From positions 217,451 to 281,450 of the forward strand of contig NC_018247.1 in the NCBI RefSeq assembly GCF_000227135.1: a stretch of DNA of 64,000 nucleotides, written 5' to 3'. The notes under the pieces are model-generated. The model had not been told where the DNA came from. It did no database searches and saw nothing but the letters and a program-made list of their open reading frames with translations. This document shows positions 28,667 to 38,310 of the stretch, piece after piece; position 1 is the stretch's first letter, and every line of letters starts with the position of its first letter. The DNA is from Leishmania donovani (taxonomy: Eukaryota; Euglenozoa; Kinetoplastea; Trypanosomatida; Trypanosomatidae). The translations under genes and the position numbers were made by a program.

Positions 28667-30880
28667 ATGTCACGCACCTCATCCAGCGCCGCCACCTCCG
28701 CGGCCCCGCTGTTTCGGGAGTACCGCGTGCACCACGTCACCACCGATGGTATCCTTGTGCAGCTGCCCGAGACGAGGGGCTTCGGCCGCCTCACCACCGC
28801 GACTCTTGGCGATGATCTGCTGGCCAAGCGTCTCCTCACGAGCCTCTCGGCCCGCGAGCAGGTGATTGCCATGCCGATGCGCTTGCGCGACGCGCAGGGG
28901 TACCGGCTGCTGACAGTAGATTTGAAGGAGGGTTTTAGCGCGATACTCACCTACCCCGAGCCTGTGCGCCGCCTCGTGCAGAGGCTCCTGCGCAAGCACA
29001 TGCTGGTGGGGCTCGGCACTACTGCCGCGGCTCGCCTCGTGCGCGGCTCTGCAAAGGGCTCAGTGCTCACTATTCAGCCTCGCATGACGGCTGTGGCGGC
29101 ACTGGAGGACCTCACCAAGGGTGACTCCTCCGCATCCCTCAAGTCGTTTAGCGGGGCCGCCGCTCGTGCCCAGCAGAGGCAGAAAGGCCGTGGCGACAAC
29201 GGTATCAGCAGCGACGATGATGAGTGCCACGTAGATCGCGCGCAAGAGAGCGGCACGCTGGGCGTGAGCACAGAGAGAAACAAGGCCACAGCCGACGGAA
29301 ACATCATAGAGGTGCGCATTCTCAACTACGACGTGAACGCTGACGTCGTCAATGTGACAGCGAAGGCGAAGGTGGTGGAGGGCACGCCGGTCGACACGGC
29401 CGTGTCCGCGGCGGCGCTGGCCACGCTGCACCCTGGCGACATCGTCTCTTGCACGGTCCTCCTCTCGTCGACCGATGACGGGTGCGCTGTTGTTCAGATA
29501 CCTCTGCAGAGCGTCACAGTAGACCCGCACGACAGCAGCAGCGGCTGCGTGACTGTTCTCGGCTACTATGTGTACGACTGGGACGGCAAGGGGGTGCCTG
29601 CGGCGCCGGTGGTCGGCCACACGGTGGATCTCGTGATCGAGTTCTGCCCTGAAATCGCCGTTCTGCGCGACGTGGCGCCGTTCGCGATTCTGTCGAATCG
29701 CCTTCGTCAGTTCCACCGCCTCCCGGCGGTGCGTCACTTCGCCGAGACCACGATCGAGGCGTCGTCCTCTGCGTCGGCTTCTGCTCTGTCCGCGGCCAAC
29801 CCTACATCTCCTGTTGCGGCGCGCGGGCTTCTGGGGTTCTTCCCGTGGCGGACCGAGTACGCGGCGAAGGCGCGGCGCGCCGAGGAAAGCGAGGACGATG
29901 AGGACGCAGCTGAAGGTCACAGCGGCCACGGCTCAGCTCAGGATCGGCAGCAGCGGACGCGCCGCCGCAAACTGGAGGAGGCAATCGACGCCTACGAACG
30001 CGGCATGGAGACGGCGGTGCCGACGAGCCCGGAGGAATTCCAGCGCTTGCTGCTCGCAAACCCGAACAGCAGCTACGTTTGGACGCAATACATGGCCTAC
30101 CACGTTGGCCTGCAGCAGTACGAGGCGGCGCGTCAGGTGGCCGAGAAGGCGCTCAGCACTATCGGTGTGCGAGAGCAGGAGGAGCTGCTGAACGTCTGGG
30201 TGGCGTACCTCAACATCGAGAACCTGTACGGCACGGAGGAGTCGCTCTCGGCGGTGTTCCGGCGCGCGCAGCAACGGCAGCTCAACCAGCTGGTCCTCTT
30301 TGAGCGACTCGCAGATATCTACGCGGCGTCCCGCAAGCCTAATCAGCTGCTTGCATTGTGCCGCGCCATGACGGGCAAGTTCCGCACTGAGCGCCGCACG
30401 TGGGAGCGTCTCGGCATCGTCCTTGTCGATCAGGGCAAGCGCGATCAGCTGAAACGGACCTTGAAGGACATGGGCGATGTGCTGAAGCGAGATGACGCCA
30501 CGCTGGCTATTGTGCACATTGCCATTCATGAGTACAAGCAAGGCAGTCCCGAGAACGGCCGCGCGCTCTTCGAAGGCTTGCTGCGCAAGGTGCCGAAGCG
30601 GTCCGATGTCTGGTCAATCTACACTGATCAAGAGATGGGGCTGCTGAACCGCAAGGACCCGACGGCGTCAACGCTTCAGGTACGGCAGATCTTCCAGCGC
30701 ACGGTTGCGATGAACTTTTCGGCAAAGGTGATGCAGCAGGTCCTTACGCGCTTCCTCTCATTCGAGAAGCTGCACGGCACGCCGGCCGATGTCGAGTCGG
30801 TGAAGAGGTTCGCGCGCACCTACGTGGAGTCCAAAATTCAGGCGTTAACCGACTCCGTCCCCGACGCGGCGGCCGCGTGA
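28667..30880 (+). CDS. Rrp5-like rRNA biogenesis protein, short form
   Basis: 737 residues from the ATG at 28667. Residues about 15-85 and 250-345 look like degenerate S1 modules; YDVNADVVNVTAKAKVV near 215 resembles the linkers between Rrp5 S1 repeats. From about 450 the match to the Rrp5 C-terminal half-a-TPR (HAT) array is strong: EEFQRLLLANPNSSYVW, VWVAYLNIENLYGTEESL, SDVWSIYTDQEMG and FLSFEKLHGTPADVESVK follow the family order. Rrp5 is a nucleolar factor needed for both 18S and 5.8S/25S processing. Yeast and human Rrp5 are about 1700-1900 residues with twelve S1 repeats; this one keeps only a few. An acidic linker lies near 405-425. The frame stays open upstream to an ATG at 28274, but that extension has the composition of spacer DNA. 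The lost S1 repeats might be encoded by another gene. Confidence 0.85.
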   Translation: MSRTSSSAATSAAPLFREYRVHHVTTDGILVQLPETRGFGRLTTATLGDDLLAKRLLTSLSAREQVIAMPMRLRDAQGYRLLTVDLKEGFSAILTYPEPVRRLVQRLLRKHMLVGLGTTAAARLVRGSAKGSVLTIQPRMTAVAALEDLTKGDSSASLKSFSGAAARAQQRQKGRGDNGISSDDDECHVDRAQESGTLGVSTERNKATADGNIIEVRILNYDVNADVVNVTAKAKVVEGTPVDTAVSAAALATLHPGDIVSCTVLLSSTDDGCAVVQIPLQSVTVDPHDSSSGCVTVLGYYVYDWDGKGVPAAPVVGHTVDLVIEFCPEIAVLRDVAPFAILSNRLRQFHRLPAVRHFAETTIEASSSASASALSAANPTSPVAARGLLGFFPWRTEYAAKARRAEESEDDEDAAEGHSGHGSAQDRQQRTRRRKLEEAIDAYERGMETAVPTSPEEFQRLLLANPNSSYVWTQYMAYHVGLQQYEAARQVAEKALSTIGVREQEELLNVWVAYLNIENLYGTEESLSAVFRRAQQRQLNQLVLFERLADIYAASRKPNQLLALCRAMTGKFRTERRTWERLGIVLVDQGKRDQLKRTLKDMGDVLKRDDATLAIVHIAIHEYKQGSPENGRALFEGLLRKVPKRSDVWSIYTDQEMGLLNRKDPTASTLQVRQIFQRTVAMNFSAKVMQQVLTRFLSFEKLHGTPADVESVKRFARTYVESKIQALTDSVPDAAAA

Positions 30881-32110
30881 TGCCTCAATGGTGGTCATCT
30901 CTCTGTCTTTTTTTGTGTGCCATCGTCATTGAAGCAGCTCGATGCTGTGCTGTCATGTGCATGTTCTATTCGCAGGCGCGTGTGTCTGCCTGTCTTACTT
31001 TCTCTCTCTCGGCATCCATGTGTGTGTGTGTGTGTGTTGCTTTAAAAGTATTTAATCAAGTGACGGCGTCCAGGTCTGCGCAGTTCTATGTGCTGCTGCT
31101 GCGGCGGCTACGTGCGCTTCCACACAGCGGGTGCGGGTCGCGCATACAAGGGCAGGCGACCTCTCAGTGGAGGAAGGGGTGGGGAAAGGGGAGTGCGAGC
31201 GGCAAGGGTGTCGCCATGCAGGCACACGCGAAGCGCCTTTTCCGTCCCTTTGCTTTCTCGAGTGTGTTGGGGGGTGAGGGTTAATCGAAAGGAGACGGAG
31301 ACGACGTCAGTGGTGCGTGCCATACAACGAATAAGCGCCTACCTAAGACAAGGCACAGAGCTGTACAAACGAAAACCAAGAGATGGAGGGAGAGACGGAG
31401 AAATGATCGCGCGCAATAATGTGCGGTGTGCCAGACCCACTGTTTTCCGACATGAACGTAGCTGAGAGTGGGCTGCCGGAAGAAGTGTGCACAGGCGTGC
31501 GTGGCGGTTGGGCTTCATGACAACGACGGCGGGAGCAACGGAAAAGAAGCGTGCGCATCGAGTACGCAGCAGTGCAAGAAGGTAGCGTTGCACCGACGCG
31601 CCGTCGAATCCTCGCCCTGTCCCACCGCCCACGCTCTCTCCATTTGTGGCAACGACACCACGAGCTTTCCGCGGCGTATTGCACGCGAGAAATGATCGCT
31701 TTCTGCGCATCCGTCGACACGTCTTTTCGACCTGCTCGCATCGTCCTTTCCACGCCTTGCTTTTCGTTTTCGTCTTTTTATTTCGTGTCCGAATGAATGG
31801 CGCTCATCCGTCTGCGCCAGCATGTGCACATCAAACGTTCTTCGCTCTCCCTCCCACTGTCTTACCTTGGTACCGCTGCCGGAGTGTGGCTGTGTGAGCA
31901 CGCGCGTGTGTGTGTGTGTGTGTATCAGCCTAGCCGACACAAAGCTGGCAAGCACGCCATACCGTATACAAGTGCGCACCGATACTGCACGTGGAGGGTG
32001 CGAAACCCGATACCCTTTCTTGTCCTGTGCAATCGCCCCGCTTGCCTGTGTGTCTCTCTCCCTCCTTTTGTGATATCACTAGCACGAACAACCCACAACG
32101 CGCCATCACG
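30881..32110. other. intergenic region
   Basis: GT runs at about 31020-31038 and 31907-31923; pyrimidine tract before 32082. Nothing coding is supported. Confidence 0.6.
32041..32082 (+). promoter_or_regulatory. candidate polypyrimidine tract and spliced-leader acceptor
   Basis: A pyrimidine-rich run (about 32051-32069) is followed by the first AG at 32081-32082, 28 bases before the PP2A scaffold ATG. Good spacing for trans-splicing; inferred only. Confidence 0.5.
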
Positions 32111-33910
32111 ATGGAGCAGTTCGACTCGGTCAAGACTATGATCGACAACCTCCGCTCCGAGGACCCGGAGGCGCGCCTGAGCAGCATGCGCGGCATCCAC
32201 CTCATCAGCACCACGCTGGGCCCCGAGCGTACCCGTGACGAACTCCTCTTGTACCTCACGGACTACCTCGACGACAACGACGAAGTGCTGCGCGTGTTCG
32301 CGAACGCGCTGGGGACGATGCTACCGGAGGTGGGAGGCGTAGAGTACACCGGCAGTCTTCTGGCTCCACTGGAGATCCTGGGTAGCCTGGACGAGGTCAC
32401 CGTACGCGACGAGGCTGTCGCATCCCTCCAGCTCATTGGCAGCCAACTCTTCTCGCCGGGCAGCACCACGGGCAGCAGCAGTGCGTCTTCCGCCGACAAC
32501 AAGCGCAAGGACTCGAATGCGAAGGCACAAGGTGAATTCATAGGCATGGTCCGCCGCCTCGGCGAAGGGATGCCGCAGTGTCGCAGCACCGCCTGCTCGC
32601 TCATCTCGACCGTCTACCCCTGCGTCGACGCCAGCACGCGCGCCGACTTGATGAAGCTTTTCCAGAAGCTGTGCGAGGACGACGAAATCCTCGTTCGGCG
32701 CGCCGCATGCATTGCCATGGGCAAACACCTCGCCGGCGTACTTGGTTCGAAGGGGTGCTCGGAGCTGGTGCCGGTGCTGAACGCGTTTGCAAAAGACGAA
32801 AGCGACGGCGTGCGCCTGCAGGCGGTGGCGACGTGCGCGTCCCTGCTGCAGGTGCTCCCTGAGACGCAGCACTCAGCTATCCTGTTAGCAGTTCGCTCTC
32901 TCTCGTCGGACAGCTCGTGGCGCGTTCGTTACATGACGGCAGACTCGTTAGGCAACCTCGCGGCTGCTCTCTCGCCACCGGACGTCGTGAAGTATGCTGT
33001 GCCGGTGTTTCGCTCCTTGTGCCAGGACTCAGAGCCGGAGATCCGTGCGTCGGCGGTGTTCAACATGGCGAACGTGCTTGCCGCTTGCCGAGACGCGACC
33101 GGCAAGAAGGACATCCTCGTGACCGGTACTCGACTTGTCTCTGATGACGTCAGCCACGTCCGCATGAGCCTCGCGAGCGCCGTTCTGAAGTCCGTCGCGC
33201 ACGTGGCAAAAGATCTCTGGGGCACTACCATCGTCCCAGCGTGCACCGCACTGCTGCGGGACGCGGAGGCGGATGTGCGACTGGCACTCGTGTCCGGTTT
33301 TAGTTCCATGGGCAACACCCCGGAGGCGAAGGAGCTGGCGCCAAGCCTGGTCCCTGTTGTCATCAGCCTCGCTGCGGATTCAAAATGGCGTGTGCGGGAG
33401 GTGGTTGTCGCACAGGTGCCCTACGTGATCACCTCGCTGGGGCGGAGCGCAGAGCAGGTGCTGCAGGTATGTGTCAACCGTCTGACCGACCGCGTCGCCG
33501 CCATCCGTGACGCCGCAGTGCAGTCGTGCTGCAAGCTGGTGGCCGAGCACGGGAGTGGCTGGGCCGCCTCGACGCTCCTGCCACAGGTACAGACTCTTGT
33601 GACGGACTCCAACTACCTCCATCGAGTCGCGCTCTGCCATCTGTACGCGGCCCTTGCGAACGTCGCCGCTTTCGACGCGGCTACATGTGAGTCGGCGCTG
33701 TGGCCGCAGCTTGTCATACTGCACAAGGATGCCGTGCCAAATGTGCGTCTGAACGTGGCCAAGGCGATCATGGCGCTCAGCCGCGCTGACAAGATCCCCT
33801 CGCGAGTAGCAAAGCCGGTGCTGAGGGCCCTCAGTGAAGACGCTGAGGTGGACGTGTGCGACGCGGCGGTAGCGGCGCCGGCGCTGAAGTCCTCCATGTC
33901 GAAGAAGTAG
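32111..33910 (+). CDS. protein phosphatase 2A scaffold (A / PR65) regulatory subunit
   Basis: 599 residues from the ATG at 32111, close to the 589 of human PR65. The whole chain is HEAT repeats of about 39 residues, with repeated V-R-x-A/S and D-x-x-x-x-V-R patterns (for example SSWRVRYMTADSLGNLA and SKWRVREVVVAQVPYV). Such repeats form a solenoid that holds the catalytic C subunit and an interchangeable B subunit. One small insert of about 25 Ser/Asp/Lys-rich residues (about 120-140) lies between N-terminal repeats, in the region that binds B subunits in other species. The C-terminal repeats that hold the catalytic subunit look intact. The chain ends in a short basic tail (SMSKK). No internal stop or frameshift is seen. 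Confidence 0.95.
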   Translation: MEQFDSVKTMIDNLRSEDPEARLSSMRGIHLISTTLGPERTRDELLLYLTDYLDDNDEVLRVFANALGTMLPEVGGVEYTGSLLAPLEILGSLDEVTVRDEAVASLQLIGSQLFSPGSTTGSSSASSADNKRKDSNAKAQGEFIGMVRRLGEGMPQCRSTACSLISTVYPCVDASTRADLMKLFQKLCEDDEILVRRAACIAMGKHLAGVLGSKGCSELVPVLNAFAKDESDGVRLQAVATCASLLQVLPETQHSAILLAVRSLSSDSSWRVRYMTADSLGNLAAALSPPDVVKYAVPVFRSLCQDSEPEIRASAVFNMANVLAACRDATGKKDILVTGTRLVSDDVSHVRMSLASAVLKSVAHVAKDLWGTTIVPACTALLRDAEADVRLALVSGFSSMGNTPEAKELAPSLVPVVISLAADSKWRVREVVVAQVPYVITSLGRSAEQVLQVCVNRLTDRVAAIRDAAVQSCCKLVAEHGSGWAASTLLPQVQTLVTDSNYLHRVALCHLYAALANVAAFDAATCESALWPQLVILHKDAVPNVRLNVAKAIMALSRADKIPSRVAKPVLRALSEDAEVDVCDAAVAAPALKSSMSKK

Positions 33911-35468
33911 AAACCTAGCAAGCAGCGAGGCGGTCATAGAGGGAGATGAGAACACCGCATACAAGTGGAGAGAGTTGTGCAGTGGAAGGGGAGGAGAAAG
34001 CAGAAGGAGCGCGCTGCGACGGCAGCCGACATTGCCGGTGCTTGCGTCCCTCGCCCCCACCCTCCCTCTCTGTGTGGTGCTGCTGTTTAAGAGTATATAA
34101 AAAAAACACAAAAGGAGGCCCTTTCCGTTCCTATGCGGCATCTTTTCCACTCATTCATCGTGCTTACGCGCCCGCCCCCTGGAGCAGAAACCTGGAGTGA
34201 GGAGGGGTGAAGCGGAGGTAGAGAAAGGGGATAAGACATGGATGGTGCGCTACTAATGCAGAGGCACATGTCTGTATGCGTATATGCGGTCATGGAGCAC
34301 CTCCTCTCGGCCTCTCGGTGTCTGCCGGCGTGCGTGCTTCGATGTGAAGATTCGTGTTCGTTTGCCTGCACACGCGTGACCGTTTCCACTTTGTGTGCGT
34401 GCGTGTGCTTGATTAGATCGACCTCCGTTAACTTCCGACGCTGTTCCATGTCTCCGTTGTTGTTCTGGTGGTGTGTGACGGGTTCTCCCGTCACGCCCTC
34501 TAATTCCGTTTCTCTCCTTTTTCCAGGGTGCGCGCCACCTCGTCAGCACAACGCCAGAGCGTGTACAAAGTCAACAAAAAAGATCCGCCCGCCCCTCCCC
34601 CCTTATCCGCTCTCGGACCCCTCCCCTGCCGTGGATGTGCACCGAGCGAGGAGGCGCTGGCACGCGCGCACACGCGATAACTGTCGAAGGGCATCAAACG
34701 AGATGCATGATACATGGATGCACAGAGTGATGTTAGCTCGCACATACACGCTCACACACAACGAGCGGTAACTCCCCCCCCCCGATGGCTGGCGGCCCTT
34801 TCCACCCTCGCGCTCGGGCCTTTCTCGCGTGCTTACACGGCTTGTTTTGTCGCTCGTGACTACGGCACCAGCGCAGCGGTAGCAGCCGCAGCGGATGGGA
34901 GCCAGAATTGCGTAGAAGGATCGCGACAGGCCTGTTCACGCCCCCTTCCCCCACGCACCCCTCCTTTCTTCCCTGCACAGGAGCGCTTAGTCGATTTGTT
35001 GCTCTTCCATGTCCGACCCGCGGCTTCCCCACGGGACTCCTTCCTACCCCTCCGCCTCCCTCCCCTCTCTCTACTTTTCCCTTCGGTCCTCACCCCTGAG
35101 TGGGAAACGTGCGCGGATGCCGCCAACACGCTCATGCCTGTCTGTGAACACCGACAGCAGGTATCTCCTTCCCCTCTCCCTCCCCCTCCCTCTCCCCTCT
35201 CTCCCTTCTGCATTTCACTGAGTGGGCAGACAACGCAAGCGCTCTGCTGGGTGGAAGTGTCCCTGCGGGTTTGTGCGCGTGCGTTCGTGCGTGTATCTGT
35301 GTGTGTATGTGTATATGCGCATCCGAAGAATCCGTAGTGTACTGGAAGGTGCAGCGCGCAGACCACTCCAGGCCGTACAACAAGTAGCGCGCCAATTCAA
35401 CGGGTAACAAGACGCACATTCGGCGCCGAAGGACTGAGCTGTGGCGGACGGCGGCGTTACGGCAAGAG
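33911..35468. other. intergenic region
   Basis: 1.5 kb, with pyrimidine-rich tracts at about 34930-35100 and 35161-35215 and a GT-rich patch near 35290-35315. No coding sequence seen. Confidence 0.6.
35161..35222 (+). promoter_or_regulatory. candidate polypyrimidine tract and spliced-leader acceptor
   Basis: An almost unbroken C/T tract of about 45 bases followed by the first AG at 35221-35222. It would give the next gene a 5' UTR of about 245 bases. Confidence 0.45.
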
Positions 35469-36215
35469 ATGCTACGTCGCACACTCGCCCACTGTAACAG
35501 GCCGAAAGGCCCGCCAGGGCTGCGGCCCGGGAAGGAGTACCGCCTTACCGTTCCGTATCGCAGCGAGGTGACAATGATCCGTCAGGCCGGCTTGAAGAAG
35601 TTCAACAGCAACATCCGCGAGCTCTTCAAGAAGCCGTTGGAGCAGAACAACATCAAGGCTGTGCCACGTGACCTGGGTGAGCTGCCCCGCAACTACGTTG
35701 TGAAGCTGCTCTTCTTTCACCAGCCGATTCGCCTGCTTGACCTGTGGGAGCTGTGCAAGCAACACAACGACGTCCCCCTCGACTCTGCGCGGCACCTGCG
35801 CCTCGTGCTCAAAATTGCGAAGCTGCAGAAGTGGGTGTACGCAGAGAAAAATCAGACAGACAACCTGTACTACTACTACGTGCACCAGAGCCGCACACAT
35901 GAGGTGCAACAGATGGTGCGGCAGGACGAGGTTGTGAAGCGAGCGCGGGAAACCGAGGTAAAGGTGCAGGCGATGCGAAAGGAAGAGGAGCGTCAGGCAC
36001 GCCAGGCGCAGAGCCTTGATGACCGCATCATCGCCCTGCAGAACACGCTAGTGAGCAACGTGGGTCACATACGCGCCTTTGACCCCGCCTTCGTCGATGC
36101 CAAACCCTACGCCATGGAGTCTGGGGCGGTGAACTGCGCGTGGCACTGGGAGCGGGCAGCCGATGCGGCGGCACAGAGCTCGTTTTCTCACGCCGAAGAG
36201 AGCTCGAAGTCGTGA
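35469..36215 (+). CDS. small basic protein, possibly mitochondrial, function unknown
   Basis: 248 residues from the ATG at 35469. The N terminus (MLRRTLAHCNR) is basic and free of acidic residues, like a mitochondrial presequence. Residues about 30-135 look globular: LKKFNSNIRELF, NYVVKLLFFHQPIRLLDLWELC and HLRLVLKIAKLQKW suggest packed helices in a winged-helix-like order. Residues 150-190 are a charged helix rich in Arg, Lys, Glu and Gln. The C terminus is Ala/Ser-rich. Size, basic charge and presequence would suit a trypanosomatid mitoribosomal or ribosome-assembly protein, but I recognise no family signature. No membrane helix is seen. The gene is certain, the function is not. Confidence 0.8.
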   Translation: MLRRTLAHCNRPKGPPGLRPGKEYRLTVPYRSEVTMIRQAGLKKFNSNIRELFKKPLEQNNIKAVPRDLGELPRNYVVKLLFFHQPIRLLDLWELCKQHNDVPLDSARHLRLVLKIAKLQKWVYAEKNQTDNLYYYYVHQSRTHEVQQMVRQDEVVKRARETEVKVQAMRKEEERQARQAQSLDDRIIALQNTLVSNVGHIRAFDPAFVDAKPYAMESGAVNCAWHWERAADAAAQSSFSHAEESSKS

Positions 36216-36466
36216 GAGTGGAAAGCAGTCTCCTTTCCCCCACCCCGCTGGTCGGCTGTGTGCGTGCATCCGCCGCGTCGCGTTCCTGCCGTTAAGGCTG
36301 TCTGCAGGGTCATGACTGTGCAAACGGACGCGGAGAGATGTAGATGTGCGGGCAAGCGCACGGCTCGTTTATTCTCTTCCGCTGGGTAGGGTGCGCTTCC
36401 GTGCCGCTCGCGACACCCTTCCCCCTCCCTGCCGCGGTGGTGCGTTTGTTGGTATTACGTGCATGA

Positions 36467-36489
36467 GTGTGTGTGTGTGTGTGTGTGTG
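36467..36489. repeat. (GT)n microsatellite
   Basis: A 23-base GT run in the 3' region of the basic protein gene. Confidence 0.9.
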
Positions 36490-36779
36490 GCGTGTGGCTC
36501 GTTACGGTATGCGCCATGATAAAAACGACATTGGCAGAGAGTAATCGAAAGAAAGAAACCCTCGGTGGGCTGCCCTTCAGGAAGGATCGAAGATGGTGAT
36601 CGTGATGGGAATCCCCCCCTCCCTCCCCTCCTCCTCCCTCTCACTGCGAGCGAACACGAACACGCAGATCCAACAGGTGCGACCGTTTCGTTTGTGGGTC
36701 GTGCAACCCTTTTTTCATCATGTCGCCAACCACGAGCCCACTCTACCCCCCACTCCCACCCCACACACCTTATTCGCAG

Positions 36780-37160
36780 GCAGCCTCACAGCTGCTTCCC
36801 CATGATGCCTGGAGCCACCCCTGGTACATCCCCCTTCTGATGGGGCAGACTCTCCACACCACTGAACAGTGAGGACCGTGTGGGATACGCTCAAGTCACG
36901 CCGCCGCAGTGCCATCCAGGACCTGGCCGCCGACATCAGCAGCGATACATCGCTCTGACCTTCCGCACCCCATGGAGGCCTAGCCCTGCCGCCACCAGAA
37001 GTGGTTTGGCATTTGGGCAGGGGATATGAGGTGTGTGTGTGTGTGAAGTGGGGAAGGTGACTGCTTGGCTTCTCCCACAGAGAGTGGGTGTGCTTGATCC
37101 TGAGGTGCGACGCACTGCTGGGCGGTGTCGCCCCGTCGTGAGGGTGCACGTGAGAGGGCC
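36780..37160. mobile_element. possible SIDER-like short degenerate retroposon
   Basis: This block lacks the pyrimidine bias of the spacers around it and has the balanced GC-rich composition of the retroelement remnant at the left end. It sits where a 3' UTR is expected, the usual place of SIDER2 elements in Leishmania. The phrases around 36799-36830 and 36910-36960 look familiar to me from such elements, but I cannot confirm this without a search. No poly(A) tail or target-site duplication is visible. Confidence 0.35.
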
Positions 37161-37662
37161 CAGAACAAACAAGGGCGAGTGGGTGGAGAAGCAGACGAGT
37201 CGGCAACCGGCACCGTGGTAGATGTCTCCTTCCCGTCCAGGGAACTTTTCCGTCTTCGTTTCGCTCTTGCATCACTCCTCCGATCTATGCATGACGCTTT
37301 CTCTACGGGAATGCCTCACATACGCGGCTCTGAAGCCCCTCTTCCCCACATTCTTCTCCTCTCCAAGGTGCCTCCTACGCCGAGGTTAGTTCTCCTTATC
37401 CTTTTTATTTCCGCCCTTCTCTGTGACTCTCTACGCTGGTGATCTGCGTGCATAGCTTTTTGTTTGGTTGTTTTCGCGTTGATTGTGTGGAAGGGCGCGC
37501 GCGCGAGTGGGAGTGTGAGTGCATAGTGCGTGGAAGCGCCTCCTTCATCCCTCTCCCTCTTCCCCTTCCCGCCCAATCTCTCTCTCTCTCGGCCTCTTAT
37601 TGGTCTTATAATCTGCGTTACCGTTTGCCTTCTCTTCGTTTTTGGATCTTGGCACCAGCGGA

Positions 37663-38310
37663 ATGCAGTGGCAGCAGGCGCCGCCGGGGATAGCAGCCCC
37701 CTACACGGCGGCACCCAGTAGCACATCACCGCCCCTCTTCGGTGTAATCATTCCCGGCTACCCCGTACAGACTGACATCTCCCCAGTCGACACCGGGCGG
37801 TGGATCGTCTACCTCGGTGTCGCACCAGAAAGTTTTGTCGTGTTTCTCACCATGTCAGAGCCGCTCCCTCCCGGCCACGGCATCGGCCTCTTTCTCGCGC
37901 GCGAGGACACGATGAGTTTTCAGTATGTTGGCGCCCTGACCCAGCAGCGGGCAAGCTTTATCGTTGAAGTCCCCGCTCTCTTTTTGAATGCCGCCCAGCC
38001 AATCCGTATCGTTCTCGGGCTGGCACTGGAGCGGGAAGAGGAGCTGAAGAACCTCGGCTTCACGCACGAGCAGCCGTTGCAGCAATCGCAGGCAGCCACC
38101 AAGGTCGCCATCGCCGAGCGAATTCTCGAGGATCTGTATGGCTTCGTCGTGAGCTACGCCCGCACAATCACCTTGGGCGGCGGTAGCGGCACCAATGACG
38201 TTACCTCTATCGAGCCTGGCGACTATGTCGTGATGCCAACGTCCTTTGTGGACAAGTGGCGCGCACGCCTGCAGTCAAAAATAACAAAGGACAACGCCTT
38301 CTGGACATAG
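37663..38310 (+). CDS. Hikeshi / OPI10 family protein (Hsp70 nuclear import carrier)
   Basis: 215 residues from the ATG at 37663, against 197 in human Hikeshi. The in-frame codons before it contain no ATG. The N-terminal beta-rich domain shows FGVIIPGYPVQTD, then the segment PLPPGHGIGLFLA and a hydrophobic core; the C-terminal domain shows ILEDLYGFVVSYA and ends in WRARLQSKITKDNAFW. The closing pattern of a W, a basic stretch and a final F-W is the family hallmark. Hikeshi carries Hsp70 into the nucleus during heat stress by binding FG nucleoporins. In a parasite that moves between insect and mammal such a carrier is of interest, but the role here is inferred. The Ala/Pro/Gln-rich first 20 residues are extra. 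A pyrimidine-rich stretch precedes the ATG, with an AG only five bases upstream, so the true acceptor may lie further out. Confidence 0.85.
   Translation: MQWQQAPPGIAAPYTAAPSSTSPPLFGVIIPGYPVQTDISPVDTGRWIVYLGVAPESFVVFLTMSEPLPPGHGIGLFLAREDTMSFQYVGALTQQRASFIVEVPALFLNAAQPIRIVLGLALEREEELKNLGFTHEQPLQQSQAATKVAIAERILEDLYGFVVSYARTITLGGGSGTNDVTSIEPGDYVVMPTSFVDKWRARLQSKITKDNAFWT

Larger units (their letters stand above)
36216..37662. other. intergenic region with a possible SIDER-like element
   Basis: Includes a GT run at 36467-36489 and pyrimidine tracts at 36610-36650 and 37540-37600. Positions about 36780-37160 differ in composition from the rest and are listed separately. No coding sequence supported. 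Confidence 0.5.

Noticed and set aside
29060..29929. 289-codon frame on the - strand
   Set aside because: Shadow of the Rrp5-like gene, rich in Arg/His/Val, no domain.
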